Assembly: GCA_002438905.1 (NCBI GenBank)
Contig: DJSA01000046.1
Location: 12,562-18,960 of the forward strand
Origin: Bacteroidales bacterium UBA6346
GTDB lineage: Bacteria > Bacteroidota > Bacteroidia > Bacteroidales > UBA932
DNA: 6,399 bases
Direction of reading: 5' to 3'
Position 1 is the stretch's first letter; each line of letters opens with the position of its first letter. This document shows, piece by piece, positions 5,465 through 6,399 of the stretch. The notes beneath the pieces were generated by a model. The model was not told where the DNA came from and searched no databases. It was given only the letters and a program-made list of their open reading frames with translations. The position numbers and the translations under genes are program-made.

Positions 5465-6399
5465 ATGGAAAAAAACGCATATTTTCCCAAAACTCAGGAC
5501 ATCGAGAAGGCTTCGGAGAGGCTAAAGGAGATTCTCACGCCGACACCGCTCCAGTTGAACGCGCATTTTTCAAACAAGTACGGCTGTGACGTCTATCTCA
5601 AGAGGGAGGACCTGCAGATGGTGCGCTCCTACAAAATTCGCGGGGCATACAACAAGATTCGCTCGATTCAGCCGGAGGTACTCAAGTACGGCATTGTCTG
5701 CGCATCGGCGGGAAACCACGCGCAGGGAGTGGCTTTTTCCTGCAACAAGCTGAAGATCATGGGGTCCATCTATATGCCGGTGACCACTCCACGGCAGAAA
5801 ATCGAGGCCGTGAGCATGTTCGGAAAAGAGTATGTGGACATTGTGCTGACAGGAGACACTTTCGATGAGGCTAACGACGCGGCAATAAAGTACGCCCAGC
5901 GAAGCGGAAAGACCTTCATTCCTCCGTTCGACGACGAGAAGATCATCGAAGGGCAGGGAACAATCGGATATGAGATTACGCAGCAGCTGGACGAGCCTCT
6001 GGACTACATCTTCATCCCCATCGGCGGAGGCGGACTGGCTTCCGGAGTGGGCGCATATCTGCATCAGAAGTGGCCGGATTGCAAGATTATCGGAGTTGAG
6101 CCGGCCGGAGCTGCAAGCATGAAGGCATCGCTTGAGGCAGGGCATATCGTTGACCTTGAGCACATAAACAAGTTCGTGGACGGCGCGGCGGTGAAGAAGC
6201 CGGGCAAGCTGACCTACGAGATCTGCCGTCAGGTGCTGGACGACATCATCCCTGTGCCGGAGGGCGCGGTGTGCTCGACCATCATCGAGATGTATAACAA
6301 AAACGCGACTGTCGTTGAGCCCGCCGGAGCACTTTCCGTGGCGGCGCTGAGGTTCTGTCCGGAGAAAATCAAGGGAAAGAAGGTCGCCTGCATCATATC
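5465..6399 (+). CDS. ilvA: Threonine ammonia-lyase (threonine dehydratase) IlvA, 3'-truncated by the window edge
   Basis: IlvA is a PLP enzyme that deaminates threonine to 2-oxobutanoate, the first step of isoleucine synthesis. The frame starts at ATG 5465 behind an A/T-rich leader without a Shine-Dalgarno site and is open for 311 codons to the edge. Motifs: TPTPLQLNAHFS (25-36), KREDLQ (46-51), SYKIRGAYN (55-63) with the PLP lysine K57, SAGNHAQGVA (81-90), the phosphate-binding glycine loop GGGGL (187-191), VEPAGA (211-216) and VVEPAGALS (283-291). The catalytic fold is almost complete; the cut comes before the C-terminal ACT-like domain that normally gives isoleucine feedback control, so feedback sensitivity cannot be judged. 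The short catabolic TdcB and serine dehydratases share this fold, but the N-terminal lead-in and wording favour the biosynthetic enzyme. The 89-nt AT-rich gap upstream suggests its own promoter. Confidence 0.93.
   Translation, partial: MEKNAYFPKTQDIEKASERLKEILTPTPLQLNAHFSNKYGCDVYLKREDLQMVRSYKIRGAYNKIRSIQPEVLKYGIVCASAGNHAQGVAFSCNKLKIMGSIYMPVTTPRQKIEAVSMFGKEYVDIVLTGDTFDEANDAAIKYAQRSGKTFIPPFDDEKIIEGQGTIGYEITQQLDEPLDYIFIPIGGGGLASGVGAYLHQKWPDCKIIGVEPAGAASMKASLEAGHIVDLEHINKFVDGAAVKKPGKLTYEICRQVLDDIIPVPEGAVCSTIIEMYNKNATVVEPAGALSVAALRFCPEKIKGKKVACII

Overview
The window is a protein-dense stretch from a member of the Bacteroidota, most likely order Bacteroidales. This rests on protein character: the AlaS and Fmt wording, the long LptF/LptG-type permease with an extended periplasmic region, and a ThiN-type thiamine pyrophosphokinase. 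It also rests on genes that mostly start behind A/T-rich leaders rather than clear Shine-Dalgarno sites. Base composition is moderate and the genus cannot be fixed from this alone. All genes read on the + strand.

Layout: (1) 1-2094, the 3' four fifths of alaS (alanyl-tRNA synthetase), cut by the left edge. (2) 2095-2276, a 182-nt intergenic region. It holds an AT-rich imperfect hairpin at the alaS stop and a 122-nt element (2147-2268) bounded by 16-bp imperfect inverted repeats (14/16 match), ending eight bases before the next start codon. (3) 2277-4718, one uninterrupted 813-codon frame joining two normally separate proteins: an inner-membrane LptF/LptG (YjgP/YjgQ) permease (residues 1-475) and a complete methionyl-tRNA formyltransferase Fmt (476-813). 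(4) 4740-5375, thiamine pyrophosphokinase, 21 nt downstream and probably in the same transcript. (5) 5376-5464, an AT-rich gap. (6) 5465 to the right edge, the 5' part of ilvA (threonine ammonia-lyase), cut before its regulatory domain.

The genes are housekeeping: charging tRNA-Ala, formylating initiator Met-tRNA, exporting lipopolysaccharide, making thiamine diphosphate and starting isoleucine synthesis. No phage, transposase, CRISPR or defence gene is present. The two points most worth a second look are the permease-Fmt joint frame and the inverted-repeat leader element in front of it. At the joint, both other frames have a stop just before a well-placed internal Fmt start, so a one-base difference would restore two separate genes. 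It may therefore be a real fusion, a very recent one, or a sequence error.
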